Shown here piece by piece: positions 1 through 5,477 of a stretch of 5,477 nucleotides of DNA. Positions within the stretch are counted from its first letter, which is position 1, and the number at the start of each line of letters is the position of its first letter. The translations under genes were made by a program, and so were the position numbers. The notes under the pieces are model-generated. The model had not been told where the DNA came from and ran no database searches. It saw nothing but the letters and a program-made list of their open reading frames with translations. Origin of the DNA: DAIRET01 sp036795455 (GTDB lineage: Bacteria; Bacteroidota; Ignavibacteria; Ignavibacteriales; Ignavibacteriaceae); NCBI GenBank assembly GCA_036795455.1, contig DAIRET010000183.1, positions 1-5,477 on the forward strand, in the 5' to 3' direction.

Positions 1-1
1 T

Positions 2-1906
2 GGAAATTCTTCCGGTGTACTAATGGTTACCGATGCTTTAATATCATGGTGTAATCTTAATAACCCTGCAACAGTAACTCAAAACGAAGGGGGAACGTTT
101 GAAGTAAGTGGAAAAGTCTACTCCCACGGTGTAACCACGTTAGCGGGAGAACAACCTGGATTAAAAGCTTGGGTTGGTTGGAATTATGTAAGCAGTAATC
201 CTTCTTCATGGAATGAAAACAGGTGGACTGAGGCTTCTTTCTCTTCTGAAGATGGTAATAACGACATTTATAAAGCTGTAATTGGAGCTGATATTCAGAG
301 CGGAACAGCTTATTTTGCTACAAGGTTTCAACTATTGGACGATTCTTTTGTCTACGGCGGATATAGTACAGATGGCGGAGGTATTTGGGATGGAACGAAT
401 AAAATCTCCGGCGTTGCAACAGTAAATGAAAAGATAGTAACCGCCTACCCATTCTTTGAAGGAATGGAACAGGGAATATTGCCGCCTGCGGGATGGAGAG
501 ATGAGAGCGAGAACTGGCAAATGGCGTCAAATACATACGAAGGCGATTGGGGTCTGGGAATTGACTACTACTTAAGTGGAACCATTGTTACAAACAAATT
601 CACTTTAAGCAATAATCTCCAAATTAGTTTCTGGTGGATTGATGACGATCCGTTTATTGGATTACCAAAATCAAGTATCGGTAAAAACGGAGGAATTGAA
701 ACCACACCATACGACAATACATATTTCGAGATTACAACTAACAATGGGGAATCGTGGACTACTCTGGCTGATCTTTCTGACCAGGATGTTTCTGAATTCG
801 AAAAGTATACCCGCGATTTAAGCGACTACTCCGGTAAAACCGTTAAGTTCAGATTTAGAAATGTCTCCGATGGCTCGGATGATGCATGGGGTTTTATAGT
901 TGACAATATTAAAATCAAAAGAATACCGTCAAATAGTGCGACCAATACTTTAAACAATTACTGGAACACTTATACATTTTTAAATACCGGGGTAACAATC
1001 ACTCGTTCCGACAACTCAGACTCTTTTGCTTTAACCGTATCAAAAATAGATGCATTGCCGGGAGGAACACTGCCTGGTACATTAACTAACTTCGCTCCAT
1101 ATTACTGGGATTTTGAAGTAACCGGATATTTAGATGAAGACTATTCTTGTAACTTAACGCTTGACCTTTCGGGTTTACAAGGAGTTAATGATTTTTCAAC
1201 TCTCCATTTGTTACATAGAGAAAGTCCAAATGAGCCATGGATAGACCTTGGTGTAGCAAGTTCTATTGAAGGTGGTATATGTACATGGAACATCGAGGGA
1301 TTCTCCGAGTTTGTTATTGCTTCGGATGATACCAATCCCCTGCCGGTTGAACTTTCTTCTTTTACCGCCGTCGTCAATAAGCGTGATATTAATTTAGCAT
1401 GGAAAACAGAAACAGAAATTAATACTGCTTTGTTTATTCTGGAAAGAAAAGATGAGGATGATGAGTGGAAAACTATTTCGGAATTGAAGGCTGCAGGAAA
1501 TAGTAACTCTACAAAAGAGTACTCGTTTATAGATAGGAAATTGAACTCCGGTTCTTATTCTTATAGGCTGAAAATGATTGATACGGATGGTTCATATAAA
1601 TACAGCAATTCTGTAGAAAGTGTTATTGATTTACCTATGTATTATGATTTAAGCCAGAACTATCCGAATCCTTTTAACCCGGTTACAACAATAAACTATC
1701 AACTCCCCTCTGATAGTAAAGTATTACTTGAGTTATATTCAATCACAGGTGAAAAGGTAGCAACAATAATTGATGAAGACCAGGTTGCCGGTTATTATAA
1801 TTACCAACTATCGATAAACCGGTTCAAACTTTCAAGCGGTGTTTATCTATATAAGATGAGTGCCGGCGATTTTACCAGCATTAAGAAAATGATGGTATTA
1901 AAATAA
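2..1906 (+). CDS. T9SS-secreted multidomain protein, 3' part (5' end outside window)
   Basis: The reading frame is open to the left edge, so this is the C-terminal 634 residues of a longer protein; the ATG at 23 is internal. Domains by position: about 23-430, a beta-sandwich module of the kind found in secreted Bacteroidota enzymes (conserved WVGW, YFATRFQL, YGGYS and GGIWDGTN); about 440-925, a cleaved-adhesin/MAM-like (choice-of-anchor J) lectin-like domain with FEGMEQG, YFEITTNNGESW and WGFIVDNIKI; about 935-1330, a beta-rich segment ending in GFSEFVIAS; about 1334-1630, an Ig/Fn3-like domain opening with NPLPVELSSFTA; 1640-1903, a T9SS type A sorting domain (LSQNYPNPFNP, GVYLYKM, KKMMVLK). 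By family knowledge such proteins cross the outer membrane through T9SS, lose the C-terminal signal and are released or anchored. No catalytic domain lies in the visible part; one could lie upstream. The sorting domain and adhesin-like module are confident, the activity is unknown. Confidence 0.9.
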   Translation, partial: GNSSGVLMVTDALISWCNLNNPATVTQNEGGTFEVSGKVYSHGVTTLAGEQPGLKAWVGWNYVSSNPSSWNENRWTEASFSSEDGNNDIYKAVIGADIQSGTAYFATRFQLLDDSFVYGGYSTDGGGIWDGTNKISGVATVNEKIVTAYPFFEGMEQGILPPAGWRDESENWQMASNTYEGDWGLGIDYYLSGTIVTNKFTLSNNLQISFWWIDDDPFIGLPKSSIGKNGGIETTPYDNTYFEITTNNGESWTTLADLSDQDVSEFEKYTRDLSDYSGKTVKFRFRNVSDGSDDAWGFIVDNIKIKRIPSNSATNTLNNYWNTYTFLNTGVTITRSDNSDSFALTVSKIDALPGGTLPGTLTNFAPYYWDFEVTGYLDEDYSCNLTLDLSGLQGVNDFSTLHLLHRESPNEPWIDLGVASSIEGGICTWNIEGFSEFVIASDDTNPLPVELSSFTAVVNKRDINLAWKTETEINTALFILERKDEDDEWKTISELKAAGNSNSTKEYSFIDRKLNSGSYSYRLKMIDTDGSYKYSNSVESVIDLPMYYDLSQNYPNPFNPVTTINYQLPSDSKVLLELYSITGEKVATIIDEDQVAGYYNYQLSINRFKLSSGVYLYKMSAGDFTSIKKMMVLK

Positions 1907-1930
1907 GAGTGTATTAATTTAACTTTTAAT

Positions 1931-1962
1931 GGGGCTGCTCCATATACCTTTATAGCAGCCCC
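1931..1962. terminator. hairpin between convergent genes, probable bidirectional terminator
   Basis: GGGGCTGCT (1931-1939) and AGCAGCCCC (1954-1962) form a perfect 9-bp stem with a 14-base loop, 24 bases after the stop of the T9SS cargo gene and 18 bases beyond the stop of the opposing gene. It is placed to end both transcripts. Neither side has a clean run of T after the stem (plus strand continues GGCATATTC, minus strand ATTAAAAGTT), so it is a weak match to a classical intrinsic terminator and may act as a 3' stabilising structure instead. Confidence 0.55.
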
Positions 1963-1980
1963 GGCATATTCAAAAAACAA

Positions 1981-3552
1981 CTATTTTATTTTATCAAAAT
2001 TCTTAAGTTCTAAAGTTGATACTGTTTTTGTTTTAAGATTGAGAATGCGTATTGCTCCATTATTAGTATCGGCGACATACAATTTTTCGTTAGCATAGCT
2101 TATTCCGCAGGGTTCATCAAATGTTGAAGATTCGAAACTTCCGTCTGTATTTCCTTCTTTACCGGAACCTGCAAGCGTTCTGCTTTTTCTTGTTCTCGGA
2201 TCAACAACTTTAATTTTATTGTTATATGTATCAGCTACATACAATAAACCGCCAACGTGTACTATTCCCAACGGATGCTGAAATCTGGCGGTATTTTCAT
2301 CTCCATCAATATCTCCGAAATCGAATAACCCATGCCCTATAATTGTTGTTACTTTCCCGTTTCTATTAATATCTGCCGCTCTAATTGCACTTACTTCACT
2401 ATCGGCAAAATATAACTTATTTCCATCGGTTGTTATTCCGCTCGGCTGGGCAAGAGCTGCGGACAAAAGTTCGCCGTCAATTATGTTTTCATAACCGGAG
2501 CCTGCATGAATTGAAAGTTTGTTTGAATCTAAATCCATCGACCATAATTGATGTGGACCAGCCATTGCAATAAAAAGCTGTGTGCCGGATATAACAATAT
2601 CCCACGGTGAATTCAGCCCTGTTTTCAGCGGGTCAATTCCCGGTATTTTTACATACTCCTGTAAACCGGTACCGGCAATTGTTTTAACAGTGCGGTTAAT
2701 TAAATCCGCTTTTCTAATAAGATGGTTCTCTGTATCGGCTATAAAAAGGATGTCGTCTTTCAAAGTTGTTCCTTGCGGCTTGAAGAATCCCGCTTCGCTA
2801 AAACTACCGTCTTTGTTTCCTGATTTGCCTGAACCGATAATATCAATTATGCTTCCATCGAGATCGGTAATTATTATTCTATTGTTGTTTGAATCCGTTA
2901 TGAAAAGTCTGCCGGATACTTCATCCGCTAAAACTTTACCCGGATAATTTAATATAGAGCCAGAGTGGTTTTCTTTTTCAAGTTTAAATTCATTTGGCGT
3001 TCTATCAATAACATCTTTAAATTCTTCCAGCAGTTTACCGATTGCTTCATCAAACGGTTTGTAAATACCTTCGCCTGACATATATCCCGCAACATCTCCC
3101 ACCGGGTTAAGCAAAACCAATGTAGGCCAGGCTTTAACCCCGTATATTGTCCACACTCTAAAATCTTTATCGTTCAAAACCGGGTGCTCAATATCGTACC
3201 GTAAAATTGCCTGCCGAATATTGTCGGTTTCTTTTTCTGTATTGAATTTTGCTGAGTGAACACCTATCACTACAAGTTCGTCCGGGTATTTCGCTTCAAG
3301 TCTTTTAAGGTCGGGTATTACATGAATACAGTTTATGCAGCAATATGTCCAGAAGTCAAGTATTACGATTTTCCCATTTAATTCCGAAACTTTAATCGGT
3401 TTATCCGTATTAAGCCAATCCATACCAGGTGGAAATTCGGGTGCATTTCCTTTATAGTCGTTAGTTGTCATAATTTTTCCTTCTTCCGTAACCTTTGTAC
3501 ATGTTGTATTAATAAATGCAAGTAGTAATATAAAAATAAAAACTTTTTTCAT
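1981..3552 (-). CDS. NHLRC2-like thioredoxin-fold/NHL beta-propeller protein, exported
   Basis: 523 residues. Residues 1-18 are a signal peptide (MKK, then a hydrophobic FIFILLLAF core) ending at Cys18; NTTC is a poor lipobox, so lipoprotein anchoring is possible but unproven. Residues about 38-180 are a thioredoxin-like domain with PEFPPGMDWLNT, the CCINC motif (71-75, containing the CxxC pair Cys72/Cys75), GVHSAKF (97-103) and the cis-proline motif WPT (142-144). Residues about 200-523 hold six NHL-type blades, centred near 216-230, 269-283, 326-340, 380-394, 437-451 and 491-505, each of the pattern LYVADTxNNxIRxxD, with GSGKxGNxDGSF at 240-251 and 462-473. The order and motifs match animal NHLRC2. 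The protein stops after the propeller, so the extra C-terminal beta domain of human NHLRC2 is absent. A redox or scaffold role in the cell envelope is inferred; no substrate is known. The Met1 start is chosen for its signal peptide although no ribosome binding site precedes it. Confidence 0.92.
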   Translation of the reverse strand: MKKVFIFILLLAFINTTCTKVTEEGKIMTTNDYKGNAPEFPPGMDWLNTDKPIKVSELNGKIVILDFWTYCCINCIHVIPDLKRLEAKYPDELVVIGVHSAKFNTEKETDNIRQAILRYDIEHPVLNDKDFRVWTIYGVKAWPTLVLLNPVGDVAGYMSGEGIYKPFDEAIGKLLEEFKDVIDRTPNEFKLEKENHSGSILNYPGKVLADEVSGRLFITDSNNNRIIITDLDGSIIDIIGSGKSGNKDGSFSEAGFFKPQGTTLKDDILFIADTENHLIRKADLINRTVKTIAGTGLQEYVKIPGIDPLKTGLNSPWDIVISGTQLFIAMAGPHQLWSMDLDSNKLSIHAGSGYENIIDGELLSAALAQPSGITTDGNKLYFADSEVSAIRAADINRNGKVTTIIGHGLFDFGDIDGDENTARFQHPLGIVHVGGLLYVADTYNNKIKVVDPRTRKSRTLAGSGKEGNTDGSFESSTFDEPCGISYANEKLYVADTNNGAIRILNLKTKTVSTLELKNFDKIK

Positions 3553-3610
3553 AAGGTAGTAACAAGCCGGGTGGCAATAAAATTCATAGAGCGGGCAACT
3601 GAAGGATATT

Positions 3611-3647
3611 TAAAATAAAAAAGCGGGTAGTGTGGTCTACCCGCTTT
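3611..3647 (-). terminator. intrinsic terminator-like hairpin upstream of the NHLRC2-like gene
   Basis: On the minus strand AAAGCGGGTAG and CTACCCGCTTT form a perfect 11-bp stem around the 6-base loop ACCACA. The stem is followed by more T (CGCTTTTTTATTTTA), the layout of a rho-independent terminator reading leftward. On the plus strand the stem is followed by GGCTTAAG, so it would not work well in that direction. It lies 58 bases before the start codon of the NHLRC2-like gene, not behind any visible gene, which suggests an attenuator in that gene's leader or the 3' end of a small RNA. Confidence 0.7.
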
Positions 3648-3656
3648 GGCTTAAGA

Positions 3657-3686
3657 TGTTTTTGAGCAGCTAATACTCAATAAACA
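3657..3686 (-). repeat. inverted repeat, 10 bp with one bulge
   Basis: On the plus strand TGTTTTTGAG (3657-3666) pairs with CTCAA (3676-3680) and AAACA (3682-3686), leaving T3681 unpaired and a 9-base loop. It sits nine bases from the terminator-like stem and would form a stable neighbour hairpin in a minus-strand RNA. Confidence 0.6.
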
Positions 3687-3719
3687 TATCCCCTTGGAGT
3701 CGTTATGATTACCATTTAC

Positions 3720-3739
3720 TAATAAGATTATACTTATTA
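3720..3739 (-). promoter_or_regulatory. TATAAT -10-like box framed by a 7-bp inverted repeat
   Basis: TAATAAG (3720-3726) and CTTATTA (3733-3739) are perfect inverted copies, and the 6 bases between them read TATAAT on the minus strand (3732-3727). This could be a promoter for the minus-strand RNA or the NHLRC2-like gene, with a dimeric repressor site lying over the -10 box. A 17-base spacing puts TCTGTT in the -35 position, a poor match. The high A/T content here makes chance occurrence plausible. Confidence 0.35.
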
Positions 3740-3780
3740 CTTGCTTAACAACAGAGAAATTTTTAGAGTTCCCGAATAAC

Positions 3781-3802
3781 AAAAAAAAATAAAAAAATTT
3801 TT
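3781..3802. other. A/T tract (A9-T-A7-T5), possible bent DNA
   Basis: A 22-base stretch of only A and T, with nine A, one T, seven A and five T, lies roughly midway between the two divergent candidate promoters. Phased or long A-tracts bend DNA and can act as UP elements or nucleoid-protein sites. No GC-rich stem precedes the T-run on either strand, so it is not a terminator. Confidence 0.4.
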
Positions 3803-3853
3803 CACTCCCACTTTTTATATTGCTTCCGCCGGGTAAAACAGAATAATCGCCCC

Positions 3854-3859
3854 TATAAT
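3854..3859 (+). promoter_or_regulatory. possible -10 box for the PorV-like gene
   Basis: A perfect TATAAT lies 87 bases before the ATG at 3947. No recognisable -35 hexamer is at 16-18 bases upstream (GGGTAA at 17), and the Bacteroidota-type TAnnTTTG box is not clearly present. It is offered only as the best-placed match. Confidence 0.25.
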
Positions 3860-3936
3860 AAAAATCGAAAAAGTTATTCTATCCAAATTATCGTTTTGCA
3901 GAATAATAAAATTTTTCTTAGGTTTGATCAACAATT

Positions 3937-3941
3937 AGGAG
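3937..3941 (+). promoter_or_regulatory. ribosome binding site fixing the PorV-like gene start
   Basis: AGGAG lies five bases before the ATG at 3947. This decides the start: the longer frame from a TTG at 3896 has no such site and would put 17 mostly polar residues ahead of the signal peptide. Confidence 0.8.
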
Positions 3942-3946
3942 TAGTT

Positions 3947-5185
3947 ATGAAATCTATCATCGTTTTTGTTTTTCTACTTAGTAATTTTTCCTTTTCCCAA
4001 GGTTCTTCTGCACTTTGGATTTTATCCCTGGAACAATCCCCCGTATTAAATGGAATGGGAATGACCGGTGTATCCGATCTTGAGGTTGATCCGTTATCCT
4101 ACTACTACAACCCGGCTAAACTCGGTTTTGTTACCCGTAAAAGTAATTTCAGCTTAATGATTACACCTCAAAATGTAGATTACCTTTCTACCGGCTTTGT
4201 TACAACACGCTACCATGGTCTAAGTTTGGGGTATGATTTCAAAGAATTATTAAATGGTATCCCGGTTACAATCGGAATAGGGTATATTCATACTGTTTAT
4301 AAATACAGTGAATTTTCAATTTACTATCCCGATGGTACATTTGCCGGTAAATCTTCACCAATTGAATATTCAAACACTTTCAGTTTGGGTGCCGGAATTG
4401 ATTACGGTATAAAAGCCGGTATAGGTTTATCTATAAAACCTTATTATTCATCCATGGGTAAGTATTTGAATAATGGAAAACTTGTAGAATTTGAAACGAA
4501 TGGCACAGCATGGGATTTCGGCATTCTCTTTATGTACCCTGTTTCAGAACTCTATTTTAATAATTTTTCGCTTGAATTAAATAGGGCGACTTTAATCAAA
4601 CCGCTATTGGAATTCTCATTCGGTTACTCGTTACAAAATTACGGTAAAGAAGTTTATTATATCGACCCATCACAGAGCGATCCGCTCCCGAGAAGCGGCA
4701 GATTGGGATATAGCTTCAATACCGGCTTCCAACTTGAAACCGGGGGTATTTCATTAAATTTATTCAGATACAGATTCTCTGCGGAAGCAGTTGATTATCT
4801 TGTTGATAGAGATTTCACAGGGAGTTATACATACAATGGTATTTTCGGCAGAATAACACCCGTTAAGAATTTATTACAACTAAAAGGTGATTCTGAAGTT
4901 TTAATTCATAAAGGACATTTATTCAGTTTCTTTGATACATTTACCTTTATGCTGGGCAGTTATACTTCTTTCAACCAAACAATAAATAAAACAACCGGTT
5001 TAATGATTTCTTCGGAAGGATTGTTCAAATTACTGAATGGTTTTGTTGACGATAATGTGCTTGGTTTTATAACGAAGCACGTAGGGGTAGAGTATTACAA
5101 AACTAAGATTGCTGCTGACTCCCCGATGGAAACGGATTTTGAAGGAATATCTTTATATTTGAAAGGTATAGAGTTTAATTTTTAA
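3947..5185 (+). CDS. PorV/PorQ-like outer-membrane beta-barrel protein
   Basis: 412 residues from the ATG at 3947. Residues 1-17 or 1-18 are a Sec signal peptide (MKSIIVFVFLLSNFSFSQ). The mature N-terminus carries the pattern typical of the PorV/PorQ (UPF0164, FadL-like) barrel family: small residues and Gly around 35-41 (LNGMGMTG), an acidic stretch, then YYYNPAKLGF (52-61) with its NPA. The rest alternates hydrophobic and polar residues as transmembrane strands do, with many aromatic girdle residues, and the protein ends in Phe (IEFNF), the usual last residue of outer-membrane barrels. PorV of the T9SS shuttles cargo to the attachment complex, but this family has many paralogs in Ignavibacteria and Bacteroidota, so assignment to PorV itself is not supported. 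It lies divergent from the NHLRC2-like gene and just upstream of another exported protein, with which it probably forms an operon. Confidence 0.8.
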   Translation: MKSIIVFVFLLSNFSFSQGSSALWILSLEQSPVLNGMGMTGVSDLEVDPLSYYYNPAKLGFVTRKSNFSLMITPQNVDYLSTGFVTTRYHGLSLGYDFKELLNGIPVTIGIGYIHTVYKYSEFSIYYPDGTFAGKSSPIEYSNTFSLGAGIDYGIKAGIGLSIKPYYSSMGKYLNNGKLVEFETNGTAWDFGILFMYPVSELYFNNFSLELNRATLIKPLLEFSFGYSLQNYGKEVYYIDPSQSDPLPRSGRLGYSFNTGFQLETGGISLNLFRYRFSAEAVDYLVDRDFTGSYTYNGIFGRITPVKNLLQLKGDSEVLIHKGHLFSFFDTFTFMLGSYTSFNQTINKTTGLMISSEGLFKLLNGFVDDNVLGFITKHVGVEYYKTKIAADSPMETDFEGISLYLKGIEFNF

Positions 5186-5214
5186 TACTCTGTTTTTTAC
5201 CATTTATCATAGCC

Positions 5215-5220
5215 GGGAGG
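5215..5220 (+). promoter_or_regulatory. strong ribosome binding site
   Basis: GGGAGG lies five bases before the ATG at 5226 and is the best Shine-Dalgarno match in the window. The 40-base gap from the preceding stop codon shows no hairpin, which fits co-transcription with the barrel gene. Confidence 0.8.
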
Positions 5221-5225
5221 TTTAA

Positions 5226-5477
5226 ATGAAGTATTCTTTGTTTCTTATATTTTTCTGGGCTGGTATTTCTTTTGGTCAGCAACTTGAAATACCGGCTTCT
5301 TTTGATCATCTTCAACGAAAAGTTATTGATGAGGAATGGAATATTCTTGCTTTTGTGCCCAAAGAATCAATAATTGATTTGCCGGACATAAAATTATTAG
5401 AAGAAGACGATTTCGTGGAATTGCTAACCCCTGTTGCCGTTATTGATCTTGAAGGTAATGGAATAAAGAATTTTTTA
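5226..5477 (+). CDS. exported protein of unknown function, 5' part
   Basis: 84 codons are visible before the right edge and the frame stays open. It starts at ATG 5226 behind GGGAGG. Residues 1-18 (MKYSLFLIFFWAGISFGQ) are a clear Sec signal peptide, with a likely cut near FGQ. The visible mature part is acidic, with ESIIDLPDIK and LLEEDDFVE, and ends in a segment reading PVAVIDLEGNGIKNF. I do not recognise a family. The DLEGNG stretch loosely recalls the calcium-binding D-x-D-G type loops of FG-GAP/VCBS propellers, but it is too short to claim. Its place 40 bases behind a barrel gene suggests a periplasmic or surface partner of that protein; this is inference from context. Confidence 0.8.
   Translation, partial: MKYSLFLIFFWAGISFGQQLEIPASFDHLQRKVIDEEWNILAFVPKESIIDLPDIKLLEEDDFVELLTPVAVIDLEGNGIKNFL

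Larger units (their letters stand above)
3611..3720 (-). ncRNA. candidate small RNA or attenuated leader RNA
   Basis: A minus-strand transcript starting a few bases past the TATAAT at 3732-3727 would run about 110 bases and end at the T-run near 3611. It would contain two adjacent hairpins: TGTTT-A-TTGAG paired with CTCAAAAACA (3686-3657, ten pairs with one bulged A and a 9-base loop), then the 11-bp terminator stem. No coding gene lies between the presumed promoter and the terminator. It could equally be the 5' leader of the NHLRC2-like gene with partial read-through. It matches no RNA family I recognise, and the promoter lacks a good -35 box, so this is a structural inference only. Confidence 0.3.
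3553..3946. other. divergent intergenic region, 394 bases, with structured DNA
   Basis: This region separates the NHLRC2-like gene (leftward) from the PorV-like gene (rightward), so promoters for both should lie in it. From left to right it holds a minus-oriented terminator-like hairpin (3611-3647), a second hairpin (3657-3686), a 7-bp inverted repeat around TATAAT (3720-3739), an A/T tract (3781-3802) and a plus-strand TATAAT (3854-3859). No convincing protein gene was seen in it, and no known riboswitch family was recognised by eye. Confidence 0.8.

Noticed and set aside
1141..1377. 78-codon minus-strand open frame inside the T9SS cargo gene
   Set aside because: It is antisense to a well-supported coding region with no ribosome binding site or recognisable product. 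The frames at 318-536, 332-520 and 639-821 are rejected likewise.
2809..2833. Near-identical GSGKxGNxDGSF stretches in the propeller (also near 2134-2169) considered as a recent DNA duplication
   Set aside because: They fall at equivalent places in separate NHL blades and are expected from the repeat architecture of the family; the rest of each blade has diverged.
2582..2947. 121-codon plus-strand open frame opposite the NHLRC2-like gene
   Set aside because: It lies wholly antisense to a strongly conserved propeller-coding region, its product has no recognisable family features, and it is explained as a shadow frame. The shorter frame at 2385-2573 is rejected for the same reason.
3677..3715. 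Minus-strand 11-codon frame (MVITTPRGYVY, stop) between the TATAAT box and the hairpins, a possible leader peptide
   Set aside because: It has no ribosome binding site, starts only a few bases after the presumed transcription start, and lacks the runs of one amino acid that mark classical attenuator peptides. Frames this short arise readily by chance.
3781..3802. A/T tract considered as a terminator T-run for a transcript on either strand
   Set aside because: No GC-rich stem lies directly before the T-run on either strand.
3896..3946. N-terminal extension of the PorV-like gene from a TTG codon at 3896
   Set aside because: It lacks a ribosome binding site and would bury a clear signal peptide; the ATG at 3947 has AGGAG at the right spacing.

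Overview
The window looks like a piece of a chromosome from the Bacteroidota/Ignavibacteriota side of the FCB group. The evidence is an AT-rich sequence, a large secreted protein that ends in a type IX secretion system (T9SS) type A sorting domain of the YPNPFNP style common in Ignavibacteria, and an outer-membrane barrel protein with a PorV/PorQ-like start. The phylum assignment is an inference from these protein styles, not from a marker gene.

Layout, left to right. (1) Positions 2-1906, plus strand: the 3' end of a modular T9SS cargo protein, cut by the left edge. (2) Positions 1907-1980: a 74-base convergent gap with a perfect 9-bp GC-rich hairpin. (3) Positions 1981-3552, minus strand: an exported thioredoxin-fold plus six-bladed NHL propeller protein, strikingly like animal NHLRC2 including its CCINC motif. 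(4) Positions 3553-3946: a 394-base divergent intergenic region holding an 11-bp hairpin with a T-run oriented to the minus strand, a second 10-bp bulged hairpin beside it, a 7-bp inverted repeat framing a TATAAT hexamer, and an A/T tract. (5) Positions 3947-5185, plus strand: a PorV/PorQ-like outer-membrane beta-barrel protein. (6) From 5226 to the right edge, plus strand: the start of a further exported protein of unknown role, 40 bases behind the barrel gene with a strong ribosome binding site and probably co-transcribed.

All four genes encode envelope or secreted products. The T9SS cargo and the PorV-like barrel fit one secretion lifestyle, but nothing here shows that the barrel serves this cargo. 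The most interesting parts are the NHLRC2-like protein (an exported, shortened version of a family mostly known from animals, with a possible second internal start) and its structured upstream region, which could be an attenuated leader or a small RNA. No transposons, CRISPR arrays, tRNA or rRNA genes were seen.
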